Below are positions 38,902 to 50,052 of a stretch of DNA of 64,000 bases, piece after piece. Below the pieces are notes generated by a model that saw only the letters and a program-made list of their open reading frames with translations, had not been told where the DNA came from and searched no databases. Where the stretch lies: assembly GCF_003751845.1 (NCBI RefSeq), contig NZ_RJKQ01000002.1:248001-312000 (forward strand), in the 5' to 3' direction. This stretch comes from Enterobacter sp. BIGb0383 (GTDB lineage: Bacteria > Pseudomonadota > Gammaproteobacteria > Enterobacterales > Enterobacteriaceae). Position 1 is the stretch's first letter; every line of letters starts with the position of its first letter. The position numbers were made by a program, and so were the translations under genes.

Positions 38902-40041
38902 TTAGTACAGAGAGTGGGTGTTGCTTTCGATATCTTCTTTGGTGATACGACCGAACATCTTCCAGTAACACCAGGTGGTGTAGAGCAGGATAATCGGTAC
39001 GAACACCAGCGCCACGTAAGTCATCAGGTTCAGCGTCAGCTGACTTGAGGTGGCATCCCACATGGTCAGACTTGCATTCATCATGGTGCTGGACGGCATC
39101 ACAAACGGGAACATCGCGATACCGGCGGTCAGAATGATGCAGGCCAGGGTCAGGGAGGAGAACAGGAACGCCCAGGCACCCTTCTCTGCCCGGGAGCAGA
39201 CCAGCGTCAACAGCGGCAGTACCACACCCAGAGCCGGAATCACCCACAGGATAGGCATGTTATTAAAGTTCACCATCCAGGCACCCGCTTCACGGGCCAC
39301 TTCTTTGACCAGCGGATTAGAGGCTGCGTGGTGATCCATAACCGAAGTCACAACATAGCCGTCGATACCGTAATAGACCCAGACGCCGGCCAGCGCGAAG
39401 CAGACCATCGTCACCAGCGCCGCAATTTGCGACGTTGTGCGGGCACGCAGATGCAGCTCGCCGACGGTACGCATTTGCAGGTAGGTGGCACCCTGAGTCA
39501 GGATCATCCCTACGCTAACCACACCGGCCAGCAGACCAAACGGGTTGAGCAGCTGGAAGAAGTTACCGGTGTAGAACAGACGCATGGTGCTATCAACATG
39601 GAACGGCACACCCTGCAGCAGGTTGCCGAAGGCCACGCCGATCACCAGCGGTGGCACGAAGCTGCCCACGAAGATGCCCCAGTCCCACATGTTGCGCCAG
39701 CGGGTGTCTTCAATCTTGGAGCGGTAGTCAAAACCGACCGGACGGAAGAACAGGGACGCCAGCACGAGGATCATCGCCACGTAGAAACCGGAGAACGCCG
39801 CGGCATAGACCATCGGCCAGGCGGCGAACAGCGCGCCGCCGGCGGTGATAAGCCATACCTGGTTACCGTCCCAGTGCGGGGCGATGGAGTTAATCATGAT
39901 TCGACGCTCGGTGTCACTGCGACCGAGGAAACGGGTGAGCATGCCCACCCCCATGTCGAAACCGTCAGCAACCGCAAAACCAATCAGCAGAATGCCAATC
40001 AGCAGCCACCAGATAAAACGTAATACTTCATAATCAATCAT
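38902..40041 (-). CDS. cydB: Cytochrome bd-I ubiquinol oxidase subunit II
   Basis: This 379-residue, multi-span inner-membrane subunit begins MIDYEVLRFIWWLLIGILLIG like E. coli CydB. With CydA it forms the high-affinity quinol oxidase used at low oxygen. It follows cydA by 15 bp. Confidence 0.98.
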   Translation of the reverse strand: MIDYEVLRFIWWLLIGILLIGFAVADGFDMGVGMLTRFLGRSDTERRIMINSIAPHWDGNQVWLITAGGALFAAWPMVYAAAFSGFYVAMILVLASLFFRPVGFDYRSKIEDTRWRNMWDWGIFVGSFVPPLVIGVAFGNLLQGVPFHVDSTMRLFYTGNFFQLLNPFGLLAGVVSVGMILTQGATYLQMRTVGELHLRARTTSQIAALVTMVCFALAGVWVYYGIDGYVVTSVMDHHAASNPLVKEVAREAGAWMVNFNNMPILWVIPALGVVLPLLTLVCSRAEKGAWAFLFSSLTLACIILTAGIAMFPFVMPSSTMMNASLTMWDATSSQLTLNLMTYVALVFVPIILLYTTWCYWKMFGRITKEDIESNTHSLY

Positions 40042-40056
40042 TTGACGACTCCTGTC

Positions 40057-41625
40057 TTAGCGTGCCGGCTGAGTAGTCACGGAGGACTGCTCATAGTGAT
40101 AGCGACCTGTTTTCAGACTGCTCGGCCCAAGGCGAGCAAATTTGAACATCAGGAACACTTCCGCCACCATAAACAATGTATAGAGGCCGCAAATCAGTAT
40201 CATTGAGAACAGCAGGTCGCCCACGGTCAGCGACGAGTTCGCTACCGCCGTTGGCAGCACCTCACCGATAGCCCACGGCTGACGACCATATTCGGCAACA
40301 AACCAGCCGGCTTCGATGGCAATCCACGGCAGCGGAAGGCCAATCAGCGCAGCGCGCAGCAGCCATTTTTTCTCGCCGATGCGGTTACGAATCACGGTCC
40401 AGAAGGAGACGCCGATAATCAGAAGCATCAGGATGCCGCTGCCGACCATGATACGGAAGGCAAAGTACAGCGGTGCAACGCGCGGGATAGAATCCTGGGT
40501 CGCCTGCTGAATCTGCGCTTCAGTCGCATCGGTCACGTTCGGGGTATAGCGTTTAAGCAGCAGACCGTAGCCCAGATCCTGCTTCACGTTGTTGAACTGG
40601 TCGCGAACGGCCTGGTCGGTAGAACCGGCACGCAGCTGCTCCAGCAGCGCATAAGCCTTCATCCCGTTACGGATACGCTCCTGGTGCTGTACCATCAGAT
40701 CTTTCAGGCCGATAACCGGCTTGTCGATTGAACGGGTGGCGATAATACCCAGCGCGTAAGGGATCTGAATGGCGAAGCGGTTCTCCTGCGCGTCCTGGTC
40801 AGGAATACCGAACAGGGTAAAGGCAGCCGGTGCCGGCTGGGTTTCCCATTCGGCTTCGATAGCAGCCAGTTTGGTTTTCTGCACGTCGCCCATTTCATAG
40901 CCGGACTCATCGCCGAGAACGATAACGGACAGAATCGCCGCCATACCGAAGCTGGCCGCGATGGCAAAGGAACGTTTCGCGAACGCAACGTCGCGACCAC
41001 GCAGCAGATAGTAGGAGCTGATGCCAAGGATGAACATCGCGCCACAGGTATAGCCGGACGCCACGGTGTGGACAAATTTAACCTGCGCAACCGGGTTGAG
41101 CACCAGTTCGGCGAAGCTCACCATTTCCATACGCATGGTTTCGAAGTTGAAATCCGACGCGATAGGGTTTTGCATCCAGCCGTTGGCCACAAGGATCCAC
41201 AATGCAGACATGTTCGAGCCCAGCGCAACCAGCCAGGTGACGCACATATGCTGAACTTTGCTCAGACGATCCCAACCGAAGAAGAACAGACCTACAAAGG
41301 TAGATTCAAGGAAGAATGCCATCAAAGCTTCAATGGCCAGCGGCGCACCGAAGATATCCCCAACGTAGTGGGAATAGTAAGACCAGTTAGTCCCGAACTG
41401 GAACTCCATGGTCAGACCGGTTGCCACGCCCAGTGCGAAGTTGATACCAAACAACTTGCCCCAGAACTTGGTCATATCTTTATAAATCTGTTTGCCGGAA
41501 AGAACGTAGACCGTTTCCATAATGGCCAGCAGGAACGCCATACCCAGCGTCAGCGGCACAAACAGGAAGTGGTACATCGCGGTCAAGGCAAACTGTAAGC
41601 GTGACAGTTCGACTATATCTAACAT
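40057..41625 (-). CDS. cydA: Cytochrome bd-I ubiquinol oxidase subunit I
   Basis: This 522-residue membrane subunit binds hemes b558, b595 and d. The heme b595 ligand His19 is present (TAMYHFLFV), and the quinol-binding Q-loop region (about 250-330) includes [20 protein letters not shown]. The start at 41625 ([11 protein letters not shown]) gives the E. coli length; upstream in-frame sequence is leader. It begins cydABX-ybgE and has a long upstream region with an FNR site. Confidence 0.98.
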   Translation of the reverse strand: MLDIVELSRLQFALTAMYHFLFVPLTLGMAFLLAIMETVYVLSGKQIYKDMTKFWGKLFGINFALGVATGLTMEFQFGTNWSYYSHYVGDIFGAPLAIEALMAFFLESTFVGLFFFGWDRLSKVQHMCVTWLVALGSNMSALWILVANGWMQNPIASDFNFETMRMEMVSFAELVLNPVAQVKFVHTVASGYTCGAMFILGISSYYLLRGRDVAFAKRSFAIAASFGMAAILSVIVLGDESGYEMGDVQKTKLAAIEAEWETQPAPAAFTLFGIPDQDAQENRFAIQIPYALGIIATRSIDKPVIGLKDLMVQHQERIRNGMKAYALLEQLRAGSTDQAVRDQFNNVKQDLGYGLLLKRYTPNVTDATEAQIQQATQDSIPRVAPLYFAFRIMVGSGILMLLIIGVSFWTVIRNRIGEKKWLLRAALIGLPLPWIAIEAGWFVAEYGRQPWAIGEVLPTAVANSSLTVGDLLFSMILICGLYTLFMVAEVFLMFKFARLGPSSLKTGRYHYEQSSVTTQPAR

Positions 41626-41963
41626 TATGACTCCTTGCTCATCGCATGAAGACTCCGAGAGTGATGACTCGCAAGCGAGAAACCACACACATGCCCCAAT
41701 ACAAATTCATTTGCTCCCTTCCTTCGTTACCACTTCCGCTGCGAGAGAAAACAGTAATGGTGAAAGGTTACAAATACGTTAATAAATACCAAATTTGATT
41801 CGCAAATATAGTACGCCGCAAAACCCTTACAATAAACAGGTTTTTATTGAATCACTTTTACGTTTTTCGACGGTGATCAATTTATAGCGAATATGCCATC
41901 TCAAGGCCAGTTTGATCCGCGACAATTTAATGATTTTTGTGCTCTTAATCCAGTCATTGAATT

Positions 41964-41977
41964 TTGATATAAATCAA
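41964..41977. promoter_or_regulatory. FNR box upstream of cydABX
   Basis: TTGATATAAATCAA matches the FNR consensus TTGAT-N4-ATCAA exactly. It lies about 340 bp before cydA, in the range where the E. coli cyd promoters and FNR sites are found. Confidence 0.75.
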
Positions 41978-42253
41978 TTTTTCCCTTTTATGTAAACCAT
42001 TTGTTGCTTCTGAGGCTTTGCGTAAAGGCAATGTTAACGAGATGATGGCATGTTAACCGTGAGGATTATCAAATGAAGAGAATTTACTAATAGATGCGAT
42101 TTTATTTAACAATGAAATTTCGCTAACGACGCGTGTAACAAAAACGACACTTGTCTTTTTTTTCACCACTTTCGGGAGGTTATTTTATTGCCACGCGGGG
42201 TGATTATTCATATCTCCAGGTACTAATTTAACAATTAATTAACTAATCCCCAA

Positions 42254-42279
42254 GAAAACGGAGGCCCGAAGCCTCCGTC
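42254..42279 (-). terminator. Terminator after the YfaP/TPR gene
   Basis: On the minus strand ACGGAGGC and GCCTCCGT pair around a TTCGG loop and are followed by TTTCTTG, about 35 bp after the stop. Confidence 0.75.
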
Positions 42280-42314
42280 ACCGTGCACACAAAAATAGCT
42301 GGAGAGTGCTTCCC

Positions 42315-43490
42315 CTACATCTTACCTTTCACACGCTCAATCGCCTTGTCATAGACGGCGTTACTCTTCTGCCCTTTGGCAAATTCGTAATGGGTCAGCG
42401 CATCGCTGAACTGACCGGCGTTCTCATAAATTTTGGCAATATTGTAGTAAGAGCTGGCACGAGTGGTCGCCGCATTGTTGCCGCTCGCCAGCGCGATGGC
42501 CTTACGGTTTGCCCAAATCGCTTCGGCGATATTGCCCTGTTTTTGATACGCCAGGCCGAGGTTGCTGTATGCCTGACCGAAGGCGCTATCCTGTTCGATA
42601 GCCGCCTGGAACAGTGACGTGGCCTGAGCCAGTTCACCGCGACCATAGGCCGCCTCACCGTTGCGGTTCAGTTTTTTCGCCAGAGTGCTGTTGGCCGTTG
42701 CCGGGCTGACATTCAGCGAGCCCTGAACGCCATTCAGAACCTCTGGCAGCGTATCAACATCACGGCCACGGAAGTCGGCCTGACTGACGGTGTTGATATC
42801 TTCAAAGTCGCCGTTTGGATTCAGACGGAATACTGCCCAGACATTTCCCGCCTTATTGGCCGGAACGTTATATGTCCGCACCAGAGAACTCCCGACGTAG
42901 ACAAATACTTTGGCATCGCTGGCAGACAGCGTAGGAGAATTAGGATGCAGACGGTTAGTATAATCCTGAACCGCATAAAGATAACTTTCGCCCAGACGTT
43001 TTTTATTGATAGTTATTGTTTCGGGTCCAAAACTATCGGTGTCATCAACATCAAGATTCGCGTCAGTTCCCTCTTTATGCCCGAAATAAATATGATTGCC
43101 AGGATAGATAAGGTGAGAATCGAGATCGCGAGGATTTTTACCCCAGGTCAATACAATACGCATGCCGTCGAGGTTTTTCATTACCGGACTCACGGCATAG
43201 GTCATGCCGTCACACGGACATTTTACGACCAGGTCGGAATAGCCTTCTTTCTTGATGATCAGCAGACTGTCCTGATCGACGGCGAATGGCGCATCCAGAC
43301 GCACCTTACCCGCAGCATCGGAGTGAGCAGTTACTGACTGGGCACCGTTCTTTTGCAGCGTAATCGCGGCATTATCAATTTTTTGATCTTTAACGGTGGC
43401 GCTCAGAACTTCGATATTCATCGACTCTGCGCCCGCCATGCTGGTAAATGCAGATAACGCCAGCACCAATGCCTTTATATTAAATTTCAC
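42315..43490 (-). CDS. Exported YfaP-like (DUF2135) protein with TPR domain
   Basis: This 391-residue protein has a signal peptide (cleavage near MAGAES, residue 22). Residues about 25-100 form a carboxypeptidase-regulatory-like beta domain with a Cys-Pro-Cys motif (91-93). Residues about 110-245 contain the YfaP/DUF2135 signature VLTWGKNPRDLDSHLIYPG. Residues about 275-391 hold TPR-like repeats (GQAYSNLGLAYQKQGNIAEA, ASSYYNIAKIYENAGQFSDA). It is probably periplasmic. It is monocistronic with its own terminator and occupies the cyd-suc interval where E. coli carries mngRAB. Function unknown. Confidence 0.8.
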   Translation of the reverse strand: MKFNIKALVLALSAFTSMAGAESMNIEVLSATVKDQKIDNAAITLQKNGAQSVTAHSDAAGKVRLDAPFAVDQDSLLIIKKEGYSDLVVKCPCDGMTYAVSPVMKNLDGMRIVLTWGKNPRDLDSHLIYPGNHIYFGHKEGTDANLDVDDTDSFGPETITINKKRLGESYLYAVQDYTNRLHPNSPTLSASDAKVFVYVGSSLVRTYNVPANKAGNVWAVFRLNPNGDFEDINTVSQADFRGRDVDTLPEVLNGVQGSLNVSPATANSTLAKKLNRNGEAAYGRGELAQATSLFQAAIEQDSAFGQAYSNLGLAYQKQGNIAEAIWANRKAIALASGNNAATTRASSYYNIAKIYENAGQFSDALTHYEFAKGQKSNAVYDKAIERVKGKM

Positions 43491-43659
43491 TTAACATCCC
43501 CTTAAAGTAAATTAACCACCCTTCCCTGCGTACAGATATTAAATGACGCGGCCATTTAATCGCTAATTACGCTTTTTCAGGCTGCGGAATTATCCGGCAA
43601 AAAAAATAGAATGTCATCCGCATTTAATCGCCAGATTTAGCAGGTAGACTGCGTGAAAT

Positions 43660-43684
43660 AAAAAAAGCCACCCGAAGGTGGCCA
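43660..43684 (-). terminator. Terminator of the sdh-suc operon
   Basis: On the minus strand GGCCACC and GGTGGC pair around TTCG and are followed by T7, about 65 bp after the sucD stop. Confidence 0.9.
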
Positions 43685-43747
43685 GTTAAGTCGCAAGGCG
43701 GCGAAATGCTCCGCCTTAAAGCTCTCCCGCAGGAGAGCAGAGAGGAA
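43660..43747 (-). ncRNA. Candidate SdhX (RybD) sRNA in the sucD 3' UTR
   Basis: In E. coli the Hfq-binding sRNA SdhX is processed from the 3' end of the sdh-suc transcript. Here the same position holds a first hairpin (CTCTCCTGCGGGAGAG), a short single-stranded stretch GCGACTTAACT and a terminator with a U7 tail, the usual 3' UTR sRNA build. Assignment rests on position and structure. Confidence 0.45.
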
Positions 43748-44617
43748 TCATTTAATGACGGACTTCAGCGCATCGCCGATATCGGCCAGGCTGCGCACGG
43801 TTTTCACACCCGCCGCTTCCAGTGCTGCAAATTTCTCGTCAGCGGTACCTTTACCGCCGGCGATAATCGCGCCCGCGTGGCCCATACGCTTGCCCTTCGG
43901 CGCGGTCACACCGGCGATATAGCCAACAACCGGTTTGGTTACGTGGTCCTTGATATAGGCCGCCGCTTCTTCTTCCGCGCTGCCGCCGATCTCACCGATC
44001 ATCACAATCGCTTCGGTCTGCGGATCTTCCTGGAACAGCTTCAGGATATCGATAAAGTTAGAGCCCGGGATCGGGTCGCCGCCGATGCCAACGCAGGTGG
44101 ACTGGCCGAAACCGTAGTCGGTGGTCTGCTTAACCGCTTCGTAGGTCAGCGTACCGGAGCGGGAAACGATGCCCACTTTGCCCGGCAGGTGAATGTGGCC
44201 CGGCATGATGCCGATTTTGCACTCACCCGGGGTGATCACGCCCGGACAGTTCGGACCGATCATGCGCACGCCGGCTTCATCCAGCTTCACCTTCACGGTC
44301 AGCATATCCAGGGTCGGGATACCTTCGGTGATGGTGATAATCAGTTTAATCCCGGCGTCGATAGCTTCCAGAATAGAGTCTTTACAGAACGGTGCCGGAA
44401 CATAGATAACCGTAGCCGTTGCGCCCGTCGCTTCAACCGCTTCGCGCACGGTGTTAAATACCGGCAGACCCAGATGCGTGGTGCCGCCTTTGCCCGGCGT
44501 TACGCCGCCGACCATTTGCGTACCGTAGGCAATCGCCTGCTCAGAGTGGAACGTCCCCTGGCTACCGGTAAAACCCTGACAGATAACCTTGGTGTTTTTA
44601 TCGATTAAAACAGACAT
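43748..44617 (-). CDS. sucD: Succinyl-CoA synthetase alpha subunit
   Basis: This 289-residue subunit carries the phosphohistidine in [14 protein letters not shown] (about residue 246) and an N-terminal CoA-binding Rossmann fold ([15 protein letters not shown]). With SucC it makes ATP while converting succinyl-CoA to succinate in the TCA cycle. Its start overlaps the sucC stop by 1 bp. Confidence 0.98.
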   Translation of the reverse strand: MSVLIDKNTKVICQGFTGSQGTFHSEQAIAYGTQMVGGVTPGKGGTTHLGLPVFNTVREAVEATGATATVIYVPAPFCKDSILEAIDAGIKLIITITEGIPTLDMLTVKVKLDEAGVRMIGPNCPGVITPGECKIGIMPGHIHLPGKVGIVSRSGTLTYEAVKQTTDYGFGQSTCVGIGGDPIPGSNFIDILKLFQEDPQTEAIVMIGEIGGSAEEEAAAYIKDHVTKPVVGYIAGVTAPKGKRMGHAGAIIAGGKGTADEKFAALEAAGVKTVRSLADIGDALKSVIK

Positions 44618-45783
44618 TATTTACCCTCCACTGCGGCAACAACCTGCTGCGCTGCATCCGTCAGACTTTTCGCTGCAATAATATTCAGGCCGCTGTCCGC
44701 CAGGCGCTTAGCGCCCAGTTCCGCGTTGTTGCCTTCCAGGCGTACAACCACAGGTACGTTAACGCCCACTTCTTCTACCGCGCCGATAATACCGTCGGCA
44801 ATCAGGTCGCAGCGCACGATGCCGCCGAAGATGTTAACCAGAACGGCTTTAACATTGTCGTCAGACAGGATGATTTTAAACGCTTCGGTCACGCGCTCTT
44901 TGGTTGCGCCGCCGCCCACGTCAAGGAAGTTCGCCGGTTCGCCGCCGTGCAGCTTGACGATATCCATGGTGCCCATCGCCAGACCGGCGCCGTTCACCAT
45001 ACAGCCGATATTGCCGTCCAGCGCAACGTAGTTCAGTTCCCACTGTGCAGCCTGAGATTCGCGGGCATCTTCCTGCGACGGGTCACGCATTTCACGCAGG
45101 TCCGCCTGACGGAACAGCGCGTTGCCGTCAGCGCCCAGTTTTCCGTCGAGGCAGATCAGGTCGCCCTGTTTGGTGATAACCAGCGGGTTGATTTCGATCA
45201 GCGCCAGGTCGCGCTCAAGGAAGATGGTCGCCAGACCCATAAAGATTTTGGTGAACTGCTGAACCTGCTTGCCTTCCAGACCCAGTTTGAACGCCAGCTC
45301 ACGTCCCTGGTACGGCATCGGGCCGGCCAGCGGATCGAGGGCAATTTTGTGGATCAGGTGCGGGGTTTCTTCCGCCACTTTTTCGATTTCCACGCCGCCT
45401 TCGGTAGAAGCCATAAAGACCACGCGACGGCTGCTGCGGTCTACAACCGCACCCAGATAGAGCTCTTTATCGATATCAGTCGCGGCTTCAACCAGGATCT
45501 GGTTAACCGGCTGGCCGTTCGCATCTGTCTGGTAGGTCACCAGACGCTTGCCCAGCCAGTTTTCAGCGAAAGCGCGGATGTCTTCTTTACTATTTACCAC
45601 TTTCACGCCGCCCGCTTTACCGCGGCCGCCAGCGTGAACCTGACATTTCACCACCCACGGGCCGCTGCCGATTTTCGACGCGGCTTCTTCCGCTTCACGC
45701 GGCGTGTTACAGGCATAGCCCACAGGCGCAGGCAAGCCATAGCGGGCAAACAATTGTTTGGCCTGATATTCGTGTAAGTTCAT
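44617..45783 (-). CDS. sucC: Succinyl-CoA synthetase beta subunit
   Basis: This 388-residue ATP-grasp subunit begins [20 protein letters not shown] and has the nucleotide-binding region [16 protein letters not shown] and the C-terminal [16 protein letters not shown]. It is coupled to sucD by a 1-bp overlap and follows sucB by 111 bp. Confidence 0.98.
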   Translation of the reverse strand: MNLHEYQAKQLFARYGLPAPVGYACNTPREAEEAASKIGSGPWVVKCQVHAGGRGKAGGVKVVNSKEDIRAFAENWLGKRLVTYQTDANGQPVNQILVEAATDIDKELYLGAVVDRSSRRVVFMASTEGGVEIEKVAEETPHLIHKIALDPLAGPMPYQGRELAFKLGLEGKQVQQFTKIFMGLATIFLERDLALIEINPLVITKQGDLICLDGKLGADGNALFRQADLREMRDPSQEDARESQAAQWELNYVALDGNIGCMVNGAGLAMGTMDIVKLHGGEPANFLDVGGGATKERVTEAFKIILSDDNVKAVLVNIFGGIVRCDLIADGIIGAVEEVGVNVPVVVRLEGNNAELGAKRLADSGLNIIAAKSLTDAAQQVVAAVEGK

Positions 45784-45894
45784 GCGTTCTATCCATCCTT
45801 CAGGTAATCCTTCAGACAGGATGCAGAGTCATCCGGTCTGAAGTGCAGGTGATAATCGTTGGCCCGGTCGGCTTACGCCGCCGGGCAATCGGCA

Positions 45895-47124
45895 CTAAAC
45901 GTCCAGCAGAAGACGGGTCGGATCTTCCAGCAGCTCTTTGATGGCGACCAGGAAGCCCACGGATTCACGGCCGTCGATAAGACGGTGATCGTAAGAGAGC
46001 GCCAGGTACATCATCGGCAGAATTTCGACTTTGCCATCAACCGCCATCGGGCGGTCTTTAATGGCGTGCATACCGAGGATCGCGCTCTGCGGCGGGTTGA
46101 TAATCGGCGTGGACATCAGGGAGCCAAAGACGCCGCCGTTGGTAATGGTAAAGTTACCGCCGGTCAGATCTTCTACGGTCAGCTTGCCGTCACGGCCTTT
46201 CAGCGCCAGCTCTTTAATTTGCTTCTCGATATCGGCCATGCCCAGCGCATCCGCATCGCGCAGGACCGGCGTCACCAGGCCACGCGGCGTAGAGACCGCC
46301 ATGCTGACGTCGAAGTAGTTGTGGTAGACCACATCTTCGCCGTCGATGGAGGCGTTCACTTCCGGGAAGCGTTTCAGCGCTTCAACAACCGCTTTCACGT
46401 AGAAGGACATAAAGCCCAGACGGATACCGTGACGTTTTTCAAACGCGTCGCCGTACTGCTTACGCAGATCCATAATCGGCTTCATGTTGACTTCGTTAAA
46501 GGTCGTCAGCATGGCGGTGGAGTTTTTCGCTTCCAGCAGACGCTCGGCTACGCGCTTGCGCAGGCGGGTCATCGGGACGCGTTTTTCTGAACGACCAGCC
46601 AGCTGAGGCTTGGCAGCAGCGGCCGGTGCGGCCGCAGGAGCTTTATCAGCCTCTTTCTTCGCCGGGGCTTTCGCCAGATGTTTTTCCACGTCTTCGCGGG
46701 TGATACGTCCGCCAACGCCGGTGCCTTTAATGTCGCTGGCTTCCAGGTTGTGCTCGCCAAGCAGGCGACGGATCGCCGGGCTTAACGCATCGTTGGTCTG
46801 CTCTTCCAGCGAAGCCTGCTGGCGCTGGGCCGGCGTGGACGCTTTGCTTTCCGATTTCGCGCTGGTTTCTTTACCTGCGCTGTTACCTTCACGCAGACGA
46901 CCGAGGATCTGACGGGAGGTGACGGTGGCACCTTCATCTTCCAGCACCGCATCAAGAATACCGTCCGCTGACGCCGGTACTTCCAGTACCACTTTGTCGG
47001 TCTCGATTTCTACCAGGACTTCATCACGAGTGACCGCATCGCCCGGTTTTTTATGCCAGACGGCGACGGTCGCATCGGCGACGGACTCAGGGAGGTCGGG
47101 AACAAGAATATCTACGCTACTCAT
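45895..47124 (-). CDS. sucB: Dihydrolipoyl succinyltransferase (E2 of 2-oxoglutarate dehydrogenase)
   Basis: This 409-residue E2 subunit has one lipoyl domain (lipoyl lysine about residue 44 in [12 protein letters not shown]), an Ala/Lys-rich linker, a peripheral-subunit-binding domain ([20 protein letters not shown]) and a catalytic domain with the histidine in [14 protein letters not shown]. It forms the 24-mer core of the complex. It is four residues longer than in E. coli, in the linker. It follows sucA by 14 bp. Confidence 0.98.
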   Translation of the reverse strand: MSSVDILVPDLPESVADATVAVWHKKPGDAVTRDEVLVEIETDKVVLEVPASADGILDAVLEDEGATVTSRQILGRLREGNSAGKETSAKSESKASTPAQRQQASLEEQTNDALSPAIRRLLGEHNLEASDIKGTGVGGRITREDVEKHLAKAPAKKEADKAPAAAPAAAAKPQLAGRSEKRVPMTRLRKRVAERLLEAKNSTAMLTTFNEVNMKPIMDLRKQYGDAFEKRHGIRLGFMSFYVKAVVEALKRFPEVNASIDGEDVVYHNYFDVSMAVSTPRGLVTPVLRDADALGMADIEKQIKELALKGRDGKLTVEDLTGGNFTITNGGVFGSLMSTPIINPPQSAILGMHAIKDRPMAVDGKVEILPMMYLALSYDHRLIDGRESVGFLVAIKELLEDPTRLLLDV

Positions 47125-47138
47125 TATTTATCCTTTAT

Positions 47139-49946
47139 TTAATTGACGTTCAGCGCGTCATTAACCAGATCTTGCTGCTGTTTCTGGTGAACGGACAGAT
47201 ACCCTACCGCCGGTGAGGCGGAGGCCGGGCGTCCTGCGTAGCGCAGAGCGGCCCCGAAAGGAATCACTTCACGGAAATGATGCTGGCTGCAGTACCAGGC
47301 GCCCTGGTTAAGCGGCTCTTCCTGGCACCAGACAAAATCATGTACGTGTGCATATTGTTTTATCGCTTCCTGCACCGACTGATGCGGGAACGGATACAGC
47401 TGCTCGATACGGACGATAGCCACATCCTTTTGATCGTTCTTGCGGCGCTGTTCCAGTAGATCGTAATAAACCTTACCAGAACACATCACAACGCGCTTCA
47501 CGCCCTGCGGATCCAGCTCGTCAATTTCACCGATGGCCGGCATAAAGGTGCCGTTGGCCAGCTCGTCGAGGCTGGACACCGCCAGCGGGTGACGCAGCAG
47601 AGATTTCGGCGACATCACCACCAGCGGACGACGCATCCCGCGCAGCGCCTGACGACGCAGCATGTGATAAACCTGTGCCGGGGTGGACGGGACGCAGACC
47701 TGCATATTCTGTTCAGCACAGAGCTGCAGATAACGTTCCAGACGCGCGGAGGAGTGCTCCGGACCCTGGCCTTCGTAGCCGTGCGGCAGCAGCATCACCA
47801 GGCCACACATACGGCCCCATTTCTGCTCGCCGGAGCTGATGAACTGGTCGATAACAACCTGTGCACCGTTGGCGAAGTCACCAAACTGCGCTTCCCAGAT
47901 GGTCAGGGTACGCGGCTCGGCGGTGGCGTAGCCGTATTCAAAGGCCAGCACCGCTTCTTCCGACAGCACGGAGTCCCAGACGCGGAAGGTGCCCTGCCCG
48001 TTATGGACATGCTGCAGCGGGGTGTAGGTTGAACCATTCGCCTGGTTGTGAACGACGGCATGACGGTGGAAGAAGGTGCCGCGACCGGAGTCTTCGCCGG
48101 AGAGGCGAATCGGAATACCTTCATCAACCAGGGTCGCGTAGGCCAGAGTTTCAGCGCCGCCCCAGTCAAACAGTTTGTCCCCTGCCGCCATCGCCTGACG
48201 GTCGGTATAGATCTTCGCGACGCGAGACTGCATCTCAACCGCATCCGGTACGGTGCTGATCCGCTTCGCCAGCTCCTGAATGCGCTTCATCTCAACCTTG
48301 TTCGGGTAGCTCTCATCCCACTCGTGGTTGAGGTACGGCGACCAGGTAAAGGAGTGCATATTCATCGGACGCCAGGATTCGACCACGCACTCGCCCGCGT
48401 CCAGCGCGTCACGGTACAGGTTAACCATCTCGGTGGCATCTTCCAGCGTCGCGACGCTATCCTGCTCGAGTTTGTCGGCATAGATTTTACGCGGCGTCGG
48501 GTGTTTTTTGATTTTCTGGTACATCAGCGGCTGGGTTGCGCTCGGCTCATCGGCTTCGTTATGGCCGTGACGGCGATAGCAGACCAGGTCGATCAGGACG
48601 TCGCGCTTAAAGGTATTGCGGAAGTCCAGCGCGATGCGGGTCACAAAGGCGACCGCCTCCGGGTCATCGGCGTTAACGTGGAAAATCGGTGCCTGCACCA
48701 TTTTACCGATATCGGTACAGTACGGCGTAGAGCGCGCATCCAGCGGGTTCGAGGTGGTGAAACCAACCTGGTTGTTAATCACGATACGCACGGTGCCGCC
48801 CACTTCGTAGCCGCGGGCTTTCGACATGTTCAGGGTTTCCTGAACCACGCCCTGGCCGGTGATGGCCGCATCGCCGTGAATGGTAATCGGCAGGACTTTG
48901 CTGCTGCTCGGCTCGTCGAGACGATCGAGGCGCGCACGCACGGAGCCGATAACCACCGGGCTGACGATTTCGAGGTGCGACGGGTTAAACGCCAGCGCCA
49001 GATGCACCAGACCGCCGTCGGTTTCAACATCGGATGAGAAGCCCATATGGTACTTCACGTCACCAGTGCCGAGGTGTTCTTTATGCTTGCCGGCGAACTC
49101 GTCAAACAGATCCTGGGGCTTTTTACCCAGCACGTTGATCAGCACGTTCAGACGACCACGGTGGGCCATCCCCAGCACCACTTCGCGGGTGCCGCTGCCG
49201 CCCGCATGGCGGATCAGCTCGTTAAGCATCAGGATCATCGCATCGCCGCCTTCCAGCGAGAAGCGCTTAGCACCGGGGAATTTCGCACCCAGGTAGCGCT
49301 CCAGACCTTCCGCCGCGGTCAACTCACTGAGGAAACGTTTTTTCTCAGCGCTGGAGAAACTGGCTTTACCCACCTCAGATTCAATCCGCTGCTGGATCCA
49401 GCGTTTCTCTTCGGTGCTGGTGATATGCATATATTCCGCGCCGATGGAGCTGCAGTAGGTCTGCCTGAGCGCGGCAAGCAGCTCGCCCAGCGGCATCGTA
49501 TCTTTGCCGATAGCAAATGAACCTACGTTAAAGCTTTCCTGGAGATCGGCTTCGGAGAGATCGTGGTACGCCGGGTCTAAATCCGCCACTTTATCCTGCT
49601 GCCACAGTCCGAGCGGGTCGAGGTTCGCCTGCTGGTGACCGCGGAAGCGGTATGCGTTGATAAGCTGCAGGACTTTAACCTGCTTCGCGTTGGTATCAGG
49701 GTCGGAAATCGAGGAAGAGTAACGTGAGGCATCCTTCGCCAGACGACGGAAATAATCACGCGTTTTCGAATGGAATTGATCCGGTTTAACTCCGGTACCA
49801 GGTAACTGCTGGAACATTGAACGCCAGTTGGCGTCCACAGAGTCAGGATCGGTTAAGAAGTCTTCATAGAGCTGTTCTATCCAGCTCTGGTTGGAGCCAG
49901 AGAGGAAAGAAGAGTCCAGCCAGGCTTTCATTGCGCCGTTCTGCAT
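47139..49946 (-). CDS. sucA: 2-oxoglutarate dehydrogenase E1
   Basis: This 935-residue thiamine-diphosphate enzyme decarboxylates 2-oxoglutarate and passes succinyl to SucB. It has the N-terminal helical tail (DSSFLSGSNQSWIEQLYEDF), the ThDP/Mg motif GDAAITGQGVVQETLNMS and the active-site region GMAHRGRLNVLINVLGK. It is two residues longer than E. coli SucA. It follows sdhB after a 256-bp gap containing an inverted-repeat element. Confidence 0.98.
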   Translation of the reverse strand: MQNGAMKAWLDSSFLSGSNQSWIEQLYEDFLTDPDSVDANWRSMFQQLPGTGVKPDQFHSKTRDYFRRLAKDASRYSSSISDPDTNAKQVKVLQLINAYRFRGHQQANLDPLGLWQQDKVADLDPAYHDLSEADLQESFNVGSFAIGKDTMPLGELLAALRQTYCSSIGAEYMHITSTEEKRWIQQRIESEVGKASFSSAEKKRFLSELTAAEGLERYLGAKFPGAKRFSLEGGDAMILMLNELIRHAGGSGTREVVLGMAHRGRLNVLINVLGKKPQDLFDEFAGKHKEHLGTGDVKYHMGFSSDVETDGGLVHLALAFNPSHLEIVSPVVIGSVRARLDRLDEPSSSKVLPITIHGDAAITGQGVVQETLNMSKARGYEVGGTVRIVINNQVGFTTSNPLDARSTPYCTDIGKMVQAPIFHVNADDPEAVAFVTRIALDFRNTFKRDVLIDLVCYRRHGHNEADEPSATQPLMYQKIKKHPTPRKIYADKLEQDSVATLEDATEMVNLYRDALDAGECVVESWRPMNMHSFTWSPYLNHEWDESYPNKVEMKRIQELAKRISTVPDAVEMQSRVAKIYTDRQAMAAGDKLFDWGGAETLAYATLVDEGIPIRLSGEDSGRGTFFHRHAVVHNQANGSTYTPLQHVHNGQGTFRVWDSVLSEEAVLAFEYGYATAEPRTLTIWEAQFGDFANGAQVVIDQFISSGEQKWGRMCGLVMLLPHGYEGQGPEHSSARLERYLQLCAEQNMQVCVPSTPAQVYHMLRRQALRGMRRPLVVMSPKSLLRHPLAVSSLDELANGTFMPAIGEIDELDPQGVKRVVMCSGKVYYDLLEQRRKNDQKDVAIVRIEQLYPFPHQSVQEAIKQYAHVHDFVWCQEEPLNQGAWYCSQHHFREVIPFGAALRYAGRPASASPAVGYLSVHQKQQQDLVNDALNVN

Positions 49947-50052
49947 CGTGATCCCTTAAGCTTTTTAGCTTATTTCGCCGTAGAAACTACCACATACACC
50001 GCGTGTATGTGCCGGGGTTCACCTGCGAGCTCTTTCTGACCCGCGAAGGAAC

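Larger units (their letters stand above)
41626..42314. other. cydA upstream regulatory region (689 bp)
   Basis: This AT-rich region separates cydA from the 3' end of the YfaP/TPR gene. It holds a perfect FNR palindrome (41964-41977), an ArcA-like direct repeat GTTAA-N6-GTTAA on the minus strand (42243-42228), further GTTAAC motifs near 42030-42060 and the TPR gene terminator (42254-42279). This suits oxygen control of cydABX. I see no coding sequence in it. Confidence 0.6.
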
